In this document: positions 5,141 to 5,222 of the stretch, one piece after another
Layout of the letters: each line of letters opens with the position of its first letter
Position numbering within the stretch: the first letter of the stretch is position 1
Source: Acidobacteriota bacterium
GTDB lineage: Bacteria > Acidobacteriota > Terriglobia > Acidiferrales > UBA7541
Direction: 5' to 3'
NCBI GenBank assembly: GCA_003161495.1
Contig: PMOP01000140.1
Span: forward strand, 13,908 to 19,129
DNA: 5,222 nucleotides
The notes under the pieces: model-generated
What the model saw: only the letters and a program-made list of their open reading frames with translations
What the model was told of the DNA's origin: nothing
The model's database searches: none
Translations under genes and position numbers: made by a program

Positions 5141-5216
5141 TGTAGCCCGCGTCTTCAGACGCGGGGATTTTCCTCCATCCCGGCAAAAACCCTCGCCTCT
5201 GAAGAGGCGAGCTACA
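5141..5216. repeat. Facing pair of palindromic REP-like elements upstream of maf
   Basis: Two hairpins face each other. The left is TGTAG, then CCCGCGTCT-TC-AGACGCGGG (5146-5165), then GATTTT. The right, read on the minus strand, is TGTAG, then CTCGCCTCT-TC-AGAGGCGAG (5211-5192), then GGTTTTT. The outer ends TGTAGC (5141-5146) and GCTACA (5211-5216) are exact inverted complements. The two 9-bp stems differ at positions 2 and 6, and both differences are matched on the opposite arm, so pairing is kept. This is the structure of a REP doublet (BIME-like) mobilised by or evolving with REP-associated transposases. No such transposase is in the window. Confidence 0.7.
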
Positions 5217-5222
5217 GCATCA

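Noticed and set aside
5141..5216. The hairpin pair as a CRISPR array or an intrinsic terminator
   Set aside because: There are only two units, facing rather than direct, with no spacers. The T runs lie between the hairpins, and the doublet is upstream of maf rather than after a gene seen here.

Overview
The window looks like chromosomal DNA from a GC-rich, probably Gram-negative bacterium. I favour Acidobacteriota. The reasons are the gene set (PyrR-led pyrBC, class 1B PyrD, TatA next to pyr genes), the promoter style (TGC-TAGAAT / TGC-TAGGAT just before start codons), and a palindromic TGTAGC...GCTACA repeat pair of a kind I associate with that phylum. The phylum is an inference and no marker gene in the window proves it.

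Layout. Two pyrimidine (UMP) biosynthesis operons diverge from a 127-bp intergenic region (1791-1917). Leftward on the minus strand run pyrR (regulator), pyrB (aspartate carbamoyltransferase) and pyrC (dihydroorotase). pyrC overlaps pyrB by 14 bp and runs off the left edge, so only its first 79 codons are present. Rightward on the plus strand run pyrD (dihydroorotate dehydrogenase, class 1B catalytic subunit), a small exported RlpA-like double-psi beta-barrel gene, and pyrF (OMP decarboxylase). pyrF overlaps the RlpA-like gene by 4 bp. Together PyrB, PyrC, PyrD and PyrF cover steps 2, 3, 4 and 6 of de novo UMP synthesis. Carbamoyl-phosphate synthase, PyrE and the PyrK electron-transfer partner are not in the window.

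Right of pyrF is a 169-bp gap with a strong extended -10 promoter and a foldable leader. It is followed by tatA (twin-arginine translocase subunit) and an intrinsic terminator. Converging on that terminator from the right, on the minus strand, is a Maf-type nucleotide pyrophosphatase gene. Six bases ahead of its likely GTG start lies a pair of facing hairpins whose stems differ only by compensatory changes.

The genes themselves are mostly ordinary. The points worth a second look are regulatory and contextual. (1) Both divergent pyr operons appear to be leaderless or nearly so, which leaves no room for a classical PyrR attenuator ahead of pyrR. (2) A hairpin loop resembling the core of the PyrR-binding consensus lies between pyrR and pyrB. 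(3) Four TTCC repeats spaced 10-11 bp apart sit against the pyrD promoter. (4) An RlpA-like gene lacking the family's conserved histidine is built into the pyrD-pyrF operon. (5) The repeat doublet beside maf shows covarying stems.
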